Part shown: one piece after another, positions 6,991 through 13,727 of the stretch
Numbering within the stretch: position 1 is the first letter of the stretch
Layout: each line of letters starts with the position of its first letter
NCBI GenBank assembly: GCA_026645375.1
Contig: JAPFFX010000129.1
Span: 1-25,737 of the forward strand
From: Citricoccus sp. WCRC_4
GTDB taxonomy: Bacteria > Actinomycetota > Actinomycetes > Actinomycetales > Micrococcaceae
DNA length: 25,737 bases
Direction: 5' to 3'
Translations under genes and position numbers: made by a program
Notes under the pieces: generated by a model
Database searches by the model: none
Told to the model about the DNA's origin: nothing
Seen by the model: the letters and a program-made list of their open reading frames with translations, nothing else

Positions 6991-8166
6991 TCAGGCGTCG
7001 AAGCTGAGGACCAGCTTGTCCGAGGTGGGGTGTGACTGGCAGGTCAGGACGTAGCCCTTCTCGACCTCGTCGGTCTCGAGGGCGTAGTTCTCGTCCATGT
7101 CCACGGAACCCTCCACGACCTTGGCGCGGCACGTGCCGCAGACACCGCCGGCGCAGGCGAACGGGACGTCCGGACGGACGCGCAGGGCCGCGTTGAGCAC
7201 GGTCTCGCGCTGGCCCTTGGGGGACTTCACCTCGCCCTGGAGCCCGTCCAGGGTGAAGGTGATGTCGAAGTTGTCGCCTGCCTCGTCCACCACGACCGGC
7301 CGGCCGATGTGGCCCTCCGGGCGGCCCTTCGTGGGATCGCCGGTGGTAAACAGCTCGAAGCGGACCTTGTCCGCGTCCACGCCGAGCCCGGCCAGTTCGT
7401 CCCGGACCATCTGGACCAGCTCGAACGGGCCGCACAGGAACCACTCGTCCACGGTCTCCGGGCGGATGACGGTGGACAGCAGGGTGGACAGCTTCTCGTT
7501 GTCGATCCGGCCGGACAGCAGCGGGGAGATCCGCTGCTCGCGGGTCAGCACGTGGTGCAGGGCGAACCGGGACGGGTAGCGGTCCTTCAGGTCCGCCAGC
7601 TCCTCGAGGAACATGACGTCCATGGCGGCCTTGTTCGAGTAGACCAGGTCGAAGCTGACCTTCTCGTTGGCCGCCAGCACGGTCCGGGCGATCGCGATCA
7701 CCGGGGTGATGCCGGAGCCGGCGGCGAACGCCACGAAGGTGTGCTCGGTGTCCGTGTCGATCGACTCCGGGTCGTTGAGCCCGGTCATCTTGTGCTTGGA
7801 GATGAAGGCACCGGCCGGGCTCATCACGTCCATCGTGTCCCCGGCGGTGAGGTTCTCGTTCGCCCACGTGGAGAAGATGCCGCCCAGGTCCTTCTTGATC
7901 GCCACACGGACCTCGCCCGGCCTCGGCTCGGCGCAGATGGAGTAGCTGCGGCGCACCTCGTGCAGGGTGCCGTCGGCGTCCGGCAGCTCCTTGCGCAGGG
8001 CCACGTACTGGCCGGGGGCGTAGTCGTACTCGTCCGCCAGTTCCTCGGGGACCGCGAAGGTCACCTCCACGGCGTCGGCCGTCAGGCGCCGGACCCCGGC
8101 CACCTCGAGTTCGTGGAAGGCCGCACGGCGGCGTGCGGGGGCGGTATCGGTTTCAGTTGCAGTCAT
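6991..8166 (-). CDS. paaE: Phenylacetyl-CoA epoxidase reductase subunit PaaE
   Basis: PaaE passes electrons from NADPH through FAD and a [2Fe-2S] cluster to the di-iron oxygenase PaaA. The 391-residue protein has a ferredoxin-reductase FAD domain (about 15-130) with RRSYSIC near residue 72. An NAD(P) domain follows (about 140-270) with AAGSGITPV and the FLCGPFELV end motif. A plant-type ferredoxin domain is at the C-terminus, with cluster cysteines C338, C343, C346 and C376. The ATG overlaps the paaD stop by four bases (ATGA), so translation is coupled. It is the fifth gene of paaABCDE. Length and layout match the family. Confidence 0.95.
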   Translation of the reverse strand: MTATETDTAPARRRAAFHELEVAGVRRLTADAVEVTFAVPEELADEYDYAPGQYVALRKELPDADGTLHEVRRSYSICAEPRPGEVRVAIKKDLGGIFSTWANENLTAGDTMDVMSPAGAFISKHKMTGLNDPESIDTDTEHTFVAFAAGSGITPVIAIARTVLAANEKVSFDLVYSNKAAMDVMFLEELADLKDRYPSRFALHHVLTREQRISPLLSGRIDNEKLSTLLSTVIRPETVDEWFLCGPFELVQMVRDELAGLGVDADKVRFELFTTGDPTKGRPEGHIGRPVVVDEAGDNFDITFTLDGLQGEVKSPKGQRETVLNAALRVRPDVPFACAGGVCGTCRAKVVEGSVDMDENYALETDEVEKGYVLTCQSHPTSDKLVLSFDA

Positions 8167-8669
8167 GAGAGCACCTTGAAGTAGTCGAAGGGTTCCAGGC
8201 AGTCCTTGCAGGAGTACAGCGCCTTGCAGGCCGTGGACCCGAAGCGGGAGATTTCGCGGGTGTTCAGCGAGTGGCAGCGGGGGCACTTCACTGCCATGCC
8301 GAGGGTCACCGTGCCACGGTGTCCCTTGCCGGTGGGCGGGGCGATGCCGTACTCCTGGAGCTTGGCCTTGCCCTCCTCCGTGATCCAGTCCGTGGACCAC
8401 GCCGGGGAGAGCACCAGGTCCACCCGCACCCTGTCGTACCCCGCCGCCTGGAACTCGGTCTTGAGGTCCTGGCCGATCACGTCCATCGCCGGGCACCCCG
8501 AGTAGGTCGGGGTGATGGTCACGACGACGGTGCCGTCGCGGTCCGCGGTGACGTCGCGCAGGATCCCGAGGTCGGCGATGGTGAGCACCGGGATCTCGGG
8601 GTCGGTCACCTTCGAGGCGATCTCGTGCAGTCGGCTGGTGCCGGCGGTGGGGGTGGGGATGGTGGTCAT
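8163..8669 (-). CDS. paaD: Phenylacetyl-CoA epoxidase maturation protein PaaD
   Basis: PaaD is an iron-sulfur/metal maturation factor of the epoxidase complex. The 168-residue protein has an N-terminal DUF59/MIP18-type domain (about 12-105), with VTDPEIPVLTIADLGIL and TYSGCPAMDVI typical of the family. A C-terminal zinc-ribbon-like region has C129 and C132 in CPRC, then C148, C154 and C157. The ATG follows GGAGGAAGCACC. It lies 52 bases after paaC and overlaps paaE by four bases. Length and cysteine pattern match PaaD. The maturation role comes from family knowledge. Confidence 0.93.
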   Translation of the reverse strand: MTTIPTPTAGTSRLHEIASKVTDPEIPVLTIADLGILRDVTADRDGTVVVTITPTYSGCPAMDVIGQDLKTEFQAAGYDRVRVDLVLSPAWSTDWITEEGKAKLQEYGIAPPTGKGHRGTVTLGMAVKCPRCHSLNTREISRFGSTACKALYSCKDCLEPFDYFKVLS

Positions 8670-8721
8670 GGTGCTTCCTCCGTCTTCACGGTTCGGCGGG
8701 TGATGCTGGGCGGGCAGCGGG

Positions 8722-9594
8722 TTACCAGGTGGCCCCGGGGTGCTTGCGCGCCAGGACCTGCATCTCCGCCAGGATGTAGCCCAGGTGCTCGGAATGCTCG
8801 CCGCGCCGGCCGTAGGCCATCGCGAACGGGACCTCGGGCACGGAGAGCTCCGCACGCTCGAGGATCTCGGTGAGCCGGGCGGTCCACTCCTCGCGCAGCG
8901 TGGACGGGCGCGGGGCGATGCCCTCGAGCTCGTCGTGCAGCGGCTCGTCCTGGAACAGCTCGTCGACGTACGGCCACAGCTTCTCGAGCGCGCGGCGCAT
9001 GCGGCGGGCGGATTCCTCGGTGCCCGAGCCCAGGCGCAGGGTCCACAGCTCGGCGTGCTCGAGGTGGTAGTCGACCTCCTTGAGCGCCTTGGCCGCGATG
9101 GCGGACAGGGTCTCGTCCGAGGACTCCAGCAGGCGGGTGTAGACCATGTGCTGGTAGATGCCCAGGAACAGGGCGCGGACGATCGTCTCGGCGAAGTCGC
9201 CGTTCGGCTGCTCGACGAGGTGGACGGAGGTGAACTCCTCCTCCTCGCGCCAGTAGGCCAGGTCGTCCTCGGTCTTGTCCCACTTCTTGCCGGCGTAGGT
9301 CAGGAAGGAGCGGGCGTGACCGAGCTGGTCCAGGGTGATGTTGCCGAGGGCGATGTCCTCTTCCAGCTCCGGGGCACGCGAGACCCAGTGGGCCATGCGC
9401 TGGGAGTAGACGAGCGCGTCATCGCCCAGCCGCAGGGCGTACTGGGCGATCGCCTCGGTGGCCGGGGCGGTGTCCTGCAGCGCGATGTCCTCGGGGCGCA
9501 GGGCGTTGCCCGGGGTGACGCGCGTGGCCGAGGCCGTGGCGTCGCCGAAGCTGTCCAGGCTGTGGTCCGTGGTCTGGCTGGAGGGAGCGCTCAC
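8722..9594 (-). CDS. paaC: Phenylacetyl-CoA epoxidase structural subunit PaaC
   Basis: PaaC is the non-catalytic ferritin-like partner of PaaA in the epoxidase core. The 290-residue protein is largely helical, with the family stretches ALRLGDDALVYSQRM, LGHARSFLTYA and LEHAELWTLRLGSG. It starts with GTG; its GTGA overlaps the paaB stop, which argues for this start and for translational coupling. The N-terminal 30 residues before ALQDTAPATEAIAQYALRL are longer than in the Escherichia coli protein. It is the third gene of the operon. The stop is TAA, unlike the TGA of its neighbours. Confidence 0.93.
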   Translation of the reverse strand: MSAPSSQTTDHSLDSFGDATASATRVTPGNALRPEDIALQDTAPATEAIAQYALRLGDDALVYSQRMAHWVSRAPELEEDIALGNITLDQLGHARSFLTYAGKKWDKTEDDLAYWREEEEFTSVHLVEQPNGDFAETIVRALFLGIYQHMVYTRLLESSDETLSAIAAKALKEVDYHLEHAELWTLRLGSGTEESARRMRRALEKLWPYVDELFQDEPLHDELEGIAPRPSTLREEWTARLTEILERAELSVPEVPFAMAYGRRGEHSEHLGYILAEMQVLARKHPGATW

Positions 9595-9905
9595 AGGTGC
9601 TTCACCCCTTCACTCTTGGTGTAGTACGTGGCATGCCGGTAGTCCTTGCCCTTGGGCGACTCGAACATGGCGTCCTTGGCGTCCGGATCCGAGGTCAGGA
9701 TGTCCTCGGAACGCACGACCCAGAGGGACACGCCCTCATTGCGGCGGGTGTAGAGGTCCCGGGCATTGCGGACGGCCATCTCGGCGTCCGGGGCGTGCAG
9801 GGAGCCGGCGTGCACGTGGGACAGGCCGCGCGAGGAACGCACGAAGACCTCCCACAGGGGCCAGCCGGCGGACGATCCGTTGTTCGACGTGTTGCTCATG
9901 GTCAT
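9591..9905 (-). CDS. paaB: Phenylacetyl-CoA epoxidase subunit PaaB
   Basis: PaaB is the small bridging subunit of the epoxidase complex. The 104-residue protein has the family signature WPLWEVFVRSSRGLSHVHAGSLHA, and FESPKGKDYRHATYYT near the end. The ATG at 9905 overlaps the paaA stop as ATGA, as elsewhere in this operon. A second ATG two codons later (9899) has the better distance to the AGGTGG ribosome site, so either may be used. The two products would differ by two residues. Function is from family knowledge, and the identification is firm. Confidence 0.92.
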   Translation of the reverse strand: MTMSNTSNNGSSAGWPLWEVFVRSSRGLSHVHAGSLHAPDAEMAVRNARDLYTRRNEGVSLWVVRSEDILTSDPDAKDAMFESPKGKDYRHATYYTKSEGVKHL

Positions 9906-10891
9906 GCCACCTGTTCCTTCATCTGCTGCTTGCGGGCGTAGGCTGACGCGGCCTCGCGGACCCAGGCGCCCTCTTCGTGCGCCTCGCGGCGACGGGCCAT
10001 GCGCTGGGAGTTGCAGGGGCCACCGCCCTTGATGACCCGGTTGAACTCGTCCCAGTCCAGCTCCATGTGGATCCACTGGCCGGTCTCCTCGTCATAGCGG
10101 AGCTCCGGGTCCGGCAGGGTCAGGCCGAGGACCTTGACCTGCTCGGCGATCATGCCGACGAAGCGCTGGCGCAGGTCGTCGTTCGAGAAGCGCTTGACGT
10201 TCCAGGCCATGGACTGCTTCGAGTTCGGGGAGTCGTTGTCCGAGGGGCCGAACATCATCAGGGCCGGGGCGTAGAAGCGGTCGATGGCGTCCTGGGCCAT
10301 CTTCTTCTGGGCCTCGGTGCCGTTGGCCAGCTCGAGCAGGATCTCGAAGCCCTGGCGCTGGTGGAAGGACTCCTCCTTGCAGATGCGCACCATGGCGCGG
10401 CCGTAGGGGCCGTACGAGGCGCGGCACAGCGGGACCTGGTTGGCGATCGCGGCGCCGTCGACCAGCCAGCCGATCGCGCCCATGTCGGCCCAGGTGCGTG
10501 CCGGGTAGTTGAAGATCGAGGAGTACTTGGCGCGGCCGGACATCAGCTGGTCGTTCAGGGTGTCGCGGTCCGTGCCGAGGGTCTCGGTCGAGGAGTACAG
10601 GTACAGGCCGTGACCGGCCTCGTCCTGGACCTTGGCGATCAGGATGGACTTGCGCTTCAGGCTCGGGGCGCGGGTGATCCAGTTCGCCTCCGGCTGCATC
10701 CCGATGATCTCGGAGTGCGCGTGCTGGCTCATCTGCCGGGTCAGGGACTTCCGGTAGGCCTCCGGCATCCAGTCACGGGGCTCGATCCGGGAGTCCTGCT
10801 CGATGATCGCGTCGAAGCGCTGCTGGCCCGCCTCGTCCTCGGGGGACAGGACGGCGCTCAGGTGCCCGCCGCTCGTCGTCTGTTCGGCCAT
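9902..10891 (-). CDS. paaA: Phenylacetyl-CoA epoxidase catalytic subunit PaaA
   Basis: PaaA is the di-iron monooxygenase that epoxidises the aromatic ring of phenylacetyl-CoA. The 329-residue protein has two ferritin-like ExxH motifs, EAGH at 91-94 and ESFH at 174-177, which supply iron ligands with nearby acidic residues. Other family stretches are HSEIIGMQPEANWITRAPSL and MFGPSDNDSPNS. The ATG at 10891 follows GAGGTGGGCACC; a GTG three codons upstream is less well placed. It is the first gene of paaABCDE. Its leader carries a promoter with an overlapping palindrome and a triple GGTCA repeat, so a repressor probably controls it. Confidence 0.96.
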   Translation of the reverse strand: MAEQTTSGGHLSAVLSPEDEAGQQRFDAIIEQDSRIEPRDWMPEAYRKSLTRQMSQHAHSEIIGMQPEANWITRAPSLKRKSILIAKVQDEAGHGLYLYSSTETLGTDRDTLNDQLMSGRAKYSSIFNYPARTWADMGAIGWLVDGAAIANQVPLCRASYGPYGRAMVRICKEESFHQRQGFEILLELANGTEAQKKMAQDAIDRFYAPALMMFGPSDNDSPNSKQSMAWNVKRFSNDDLRQRFVGMIAEQVKVLGLTLPDPELRYDEETGQWIHMELDWDEFNRVIKGGGPCNSQRMARRREAHEEGAWVREAASAYARKQQMKEQVA

Positions 10892-10948
10892 GGTGCCCAC
10901 CTCATTCTCTGGAGTGTCGACGCTGGCTGGAGAGTCGCCGCGCGCCGT

Positions 10949-10963
10949 GGTCAGGTCAGGTCA
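10949..10963. repeat. Triple GGTCA repeat in the paaA leader
   Basis: GGTCA occurs three times in tandem and runs on into GT, so the last unit reads GGTCAGT. GGTCAGT is also the half-site of the palindromic operators in this window. It lies between the paaA operator and the start codon. It may provide extra binding half-sites or be a chance pentamer repeat. Confidence 0.6.
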
Positions 10964-10977
10964 GTCGCGCTCATATT

Positions 10978-10997
10978 TACTGACCGCTCGTTCAGTA
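10978..10997. promoter_or_regulatory. PaaR-type operator at the paaA promoter
   Basis: The inverted repeat TACTGA...TCAGTA has CG dinucleotides placed symmetrically inside it. It overlaps the minus-strand -10 element and the likely transcription start of paaABCDE. Three related sites lie before paaI, paaZ and paaJ, sharing the core GNTCGTTC. Binding by the TetR protein encoded at 13037 is inferred. Confidence 0.75.
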
Positions 10998-11024
10998 TAT
11001 ATACACCACCTGTGACCCCGTCAA
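10994..11024 (-). promoter_or_regulatory. Promoter of paaABCDE
   Basis: On the minus strand, TTGACG (11019-11024) is followed after 17 bases by TATATA (10996-11001), or after 19 bases by TATACT (10994-10999). This is the most AT-rich stretch of the whole gap. The palindromic operator overlaps the -10 element. Confidence 0.65.
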
Positions 11025-11054
11025 CAGCCCCGGGCCGGATCGGCGCTTCACAAC

Positions 11055-11083
11055 TTGACCCACATCACATTCTAGGATTACCT
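11055..11083 (+). promoter_or_regulatory. Candidate promoter of paaI-paaK-paaR
   Basis: TTGACC (11055-11060) is followed after 17 bases by TTACCT (11078-11083), a weak -10. The operator at 11078-11099 covers the -10 and the probable start point. The promoter is divergent from that of paaA. Confidence 0.5.
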
Positions 11084-11099
11084 AATGATCGTTCGGTAA
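11078..11099. promoter_or_regulatory. PaaR-type operator before paaI
   Basis: This 22-base imperfect palindrome has TTACC and GGTAA as outer arms and GATC at its centre. It shares GATCGTTC with the other three sites but has diverged in the left half: 12 of 18 positions match the paaZ site core. As paaR is downstream on the same strand, it would allow autoregulation. Confidence 0.6.
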
Positions 11100-11117
11100 A
11101 GAAAGTTGGGAGCGCGC

Positions 11118-11597
11118 ATGACCACGCCTGGCACCGCCACGGAAGAAGCGTCCGAGAGTCCGTCCCCCGCGGCCCGCCCGCTGGGCGACCACCATGCCGT
11201 CCTGACCGGGGACAACGCCAGTGAGTGGATGGGGATCGGGGTGGAGGCCGTCGCGGACGGACACGCCACCATCACCATGACCCTGCGCCCGGAGATGCTG
11301 AACGGCTTCGGGATCGCCCACGGCGGCATGATCTTCGCCTTCGCCGACTCGGCCTTCGCGATGGCCTGCAACCCGCCCGAGGGCTCGGACGACACCATGA
11401 CGGTGGCCTCCGGGGTGGACATCAACTTCCTCAAGCCCGGCATCCCGGGCCGGTTGCTGACCGCCGTGGCGAACCGCCGCCAGCAGTCTGGCCGCAGCGG
11501 GATCTACGATATCCAGGTCCTGCAGTCCCTGCCCGGGGGTGGCACCGAGGTGATCGCCGAGTTCCGCGGCCGGTCGCGCACCGTGGCCGCCCGCTGA
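11118..11597 (+). CDS. paaI: Phenylacetyl-CoA thioesterase PaaI
   Basis: PaaI is a hotdog-fold thioesterase that hydrolyses CoA esters of the pathway, thought to rescue CoA from dead-end intermediates. The 159-residue protein has the family core HGGMIFAFADSAFAMACN (68-85). The catalytic aspartate is D77, equivalent to the conserved Asp in FSLADTAFA of the Escherichia coli enzyme. The N-terminal 25 residues are extra and low in complexity. The ATG at 11118 follows GGGAG; a TTG four codons upstream is less likely. It is the first gene of the unit that continues to paaK and the TetR gene, and is divergent from paaA over 226 bases. Confidence 0.92.
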   Translation: MTTPGTATEEASESPSPAARPLGDHHAVLTGDNASEWMGIGVEAVADGHATITMTLRPEMLNGFGIAHGGMIFAFADSAFAMACNPPEGSDDTMTVASGVDINFLKPGIPGRLLTAVANRRQQSGRSGIYDIQVLQSLPGGGTEVIAEFRGRSRTVAAR

Positions 11598-11654
11598 TCC
11601 CCCTCCCCGCCCCCGAAGAACACCCCCCACACCCCAGCACGAGTAAGGCCTTCG

Positions 11655-12974
11655 ATGACTGAGACCCTGACCACCCAAGAATCGACCGCGGGACTGGATC
11701 CCGAGGAGACCATGAGCCGCGACCAGATCGAGTCGCTGCAGCTGGAGCGCCTCCAGCACACGGTCGCCTACGCCTACGAGCGCGTCCCGCTGTACAAGGA
11801 GAAGTACGACGCCGTCGGCGTCCACCCCTCCGACCTCAAGGAGCTCTCGGACCTGGCCAAGTTCCCCTTCACGGACAAGGAGGACCTGCGCAAGACCTAC
11901 CCCTTCGGCATGTTCGCCGTCCCGCAGGAGCAGGTCGCCCGGATCCACGCCTCCTCGGGCACCACCGGCCGCGCCACCGTGGTCGGCTACACCAAGCAGG
12001 ACCTCACCGACTGGGCCAAGCTCGGCGCCCGCTGCCTGCGCCTGTCCGGGGTCCAGCGGGGCTGGAAGGTCCACAACGCCTACGGGTACGGGCTGTTCAC
12101 CGGCGGCATGGGCGCCCACGCCGCGGCGGAGTACCTGGGCACCACCGTGATCCCGATGTCCGGCGGCCAGACCGAGAAGCAGATCACCCTGATCAACGAC
12201 TTCAAGCCGGACGCCATCCTGTGCACCCCGACCTACCTGCTGACCATCGGCGACGCCATGCAGCGCATGGGCCTGGACCCGCGGCAGACCTCCCTGAAGG
12301 TCGGCGTCCTCGGCGCCGAGCCGTGGACCGAGGAGATGCGCCACGAGCTCGAGCAGATGTTCGACATCCACGCGTGTGACATCTACGGCCTGTCCGAGGT
12401 CATGGGCCCCGGCGTGGCCGGCGAGTCCTACCGCACCAAGGACGGCTGCCACATCTGGGAGGACCACTTCCGCCCGGAGATCCTGGATCCGTTCGACGAG
12501 ACCAAGGTCCTCGGCGACGGCGAGCCCGGCGAGCTCGTGTTCACCGCGCTGACCAAGCAGGCCCTGCCGATCATCCGGTACCGCACCCACGACCTGTCCC
12601 GCCTGCTGCCGGGCACCGAGCGCCCCGGCCACCGGCGCATGGGCCGGATCACGGGCCGCTCGGACGACATGATCATCCTGCGCGGCGTGAACGTGTTCCC
12701 GAGCCAGATCGAGGAACTGGCCCTGAAGGTCGAGGGCCTCTCGCCGCACTTCCAGCTCGAGATCACCCGCCCGGGCCGCATGGACCAGCTGGCCGTGAAG
12801 ATCGAGCGCCGCGTCGACTGCACCTCGGACCGCGCCCTCGCGGCCGCGGGCGAGCTCCAGAAGCTCATCAAGATCCACGTCGGCTCCTCGTGCCAGATCG
12901 ACGTGGTGGACCCGGAGTCCCTGCCCCGCTCGGTCGGTAAACTGAAGCGGATCCACGACCTCCGCAACCTCTGA
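11655..12974 (+). CDS. paaK: Phenylacetate-CoA ligase PaaK
   Basis: PaaK activates phenylacetate to phenylacetyl-CoA with ATP, the first step of the pathway and the source of the usual inducer. The 439-residue protein has the adenylate-forming P-loop-like motif SSGTTGR (100-106). Other stretches are YGYGLFTGGMGAH, the acyl-pocket region GAEPWTEEM, YGLSEVMGPGVA, the hinge region IITGRSDDMIILRGVNVFPSQIE in shorter form as GRSDDMIILRGVN, and the C-terminal lysine region SVGKLKRIHD. The ATG follows AAGGCCTTCG, a modest site. A C-rich 57-base gap separates it from paaI, and a hairpin follows it before the TetR gene. Length and motifs match PaaK closely. Confidence 0.96.
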   Translation: MTETLTTQESTAGLDPEETMSRDQIESLQLERLQHTVAYAYERVPLYKEKYDAVGVHPSDLKELSDLAKFPFTDKEDLRKTYPFGMFAVPQEQVARIHASSGTTGRATVVGYTKQDLTDWAKLGARCLRLSGVQRGWKVHNAYGYGLFTGGMGAHAAAEYLGTTVIPMSGGQTEKQITLINDFKPDAILCTPTYLLTIGDAMQRMGLDPRQTSLKVGVLGAEPWTEEMRHELEQMFDIHACDIYGLSEVMGPGVAGESYRTKDGCHIWEDHFRPEILDPFDETKVLGDGEPGELVFTALTKQALPIIRYRTHDLSRLLPGTERPGHRRMGRITGRSDDMIILRGVNVFPSQIEELALKVEGLSPHFQLEITRPGRMDQLAVKIERRVDCTSDRALAAAGELQKLIKIHVGSSCQIDVVDPESLPRSVGKLKRIHDLRNL

Positions 12975-12981
12975 TCACCGC

Positions 12982-13014
12982 GTCCCCCGGGAACCCACAC
13001 GGCCCCCGGGGGAC
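12982..13014 (+). terminator. Hairpin between paaK and paaR
   Basis: GTCCCCCGGG (12982-12991) pairs perfectly with CCCGGGGGAC (13005-13014) around a 13-base loop. It lies seven bases past the paaK stop and before the regulator's ribosome site, so it may lower regulator expression relative to paaI and paaK. Confidence 0.55.
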
Positions 13015-13036
13015 GACTGTTCCCAAGGAGCAACCA

Positions 13037-13651
13037 GTGCCCACCGCGCCCAAGGCCCCCGCGACACCCCGGCGGGGCCGGCCCGGATACGACCAGGAAT
13101 CCGTCCTGCAGGTCGCCGTCCAGGTGTTCAACCGCCACGGATACGACGCCACCTCGATGGGCATGCTCGCCGACGAGCTCGGCGTCAGCAAGTCGGCGAT
13201 CTACCACCACGTGCCCTCCAAGGGGGACCTGCTGCGACTGGCCCTGGACGAGGCCCTGGTCCCCCTCGAGGCGATCGGCCGGCAGGAGCAGGCCCTCACG
13301 GGCACCTCGATCCAGCGCCTGGAGTTCGTGCTGCGCTCGACCATCCGCGTGCTCCTCGAGCGCCAGCCCTACGTGACCCTGCTGCTGCGGCTGCGCGGCA
13401 ACACCGAGATCGAGCGCCAGGCGCTCGAGCGCCGTCGCTCGGTGGACCGCAGGGTCACCGAGCTGATGATCACCGCCCAGCAGGACGGGAAGGTGCGCGC
13501 CGACGTCGAGCCCCGGACCACCACGCGGCTGATGTTCGGCATGATCAACTCCCTCGTGGAGTGGTACCGGCCCGACGGGCCGGCCACCCCGCAGGAGGTC
13601 GAGGAGAACGCGATCGCGATGATCGTGGACGGACTGCGCGCCCGCGACTGA
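13037..13651 (+). CDS. paaR: TetR family transcriptional regulator, probable PaaR repressor
   Basis: The 204-residue protein has a TetR DNA-binding domain (about 15-65): VLQVAVQVFNRHGYDATSM, then the helix-turn-helix around LADELGVSKSAIYHHVPSKGDLL. A helical ligand domain follows (about 80-200). The start is GTG, preceded by AAGGAGCAACCA. It lies 62 bases after paaK on the same strand and is followed by a perfect terminator. Palindromic sites of similar sequence precede paaA, paaI, paaZ and paaJ, so it is the likely repressor of all paa genes and itself, released by phenylacetyl-CoA as in other TetR-type PaaR systems. Target and ligand are inferred. Use of a TetR rather than the GntR-like PaaX fits actinobacteria. 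Confidence 0.88.
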   Translation: MPTAPKAPATPRRGRPGYDQESVLQVAVQVFNRHGYDATSMGMLADELGVSKSAIYHHVPSKGDLLRLALDEALVPLEAIGRQEQALTGTSIQRLEFVLRSTIRVLLERQPYVTLLLRLRGNTEIERQALERRRSVDRRVTELMITAQQDGKVRADVEPRTTTRLMFGMINSLVEWYRPDGPATPQEVEENAIAMIVDGLRARD

Positions 13652-13670
13652 CCGCCGTCCCACCCACGGC

Positions 13671-13704
13671 AGAGGCCGCCTCCCCGTCCGGGGAGGCGGC
13701 CTCT
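13671..13704. terminator. Bidirectional terminator between paaR and paaZ
   Basis: A perfect 15-base stem, AGAGGCCGCCTCCCC against GGGGAGGCGGCCTCT, closes on the four-base loop GTCC. It lies between the convergent paaR and paaZ stops, 20 bases past the paaR stop. Confidence 0.85.
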
Positions 13705-13727
13705 CTCATGAGCCGGCGTGGACCGGG

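Noticed and set aside
5072..7054. A 660-codon plus-strand open frame across the FNT and paaG genes
   Set aside because: It is opposite two well-supported genes, crosses terminator hairpins, and is Gly/Arg/His-rich without any recognisable domain. Long antisense frames are expected at this GC content.
10889..10900. An upstream GTG start for paaA
   Set aside because: The GTG at 10900 lies within the GAGGTGGG ribosome site used by the ATG at 10891.
11082..12956. A 624-codon minus-strand open frame opposite paaI and paaK
   Set aside because: It is a high-GC shadow; the plus-strand genes carry all family motifs.
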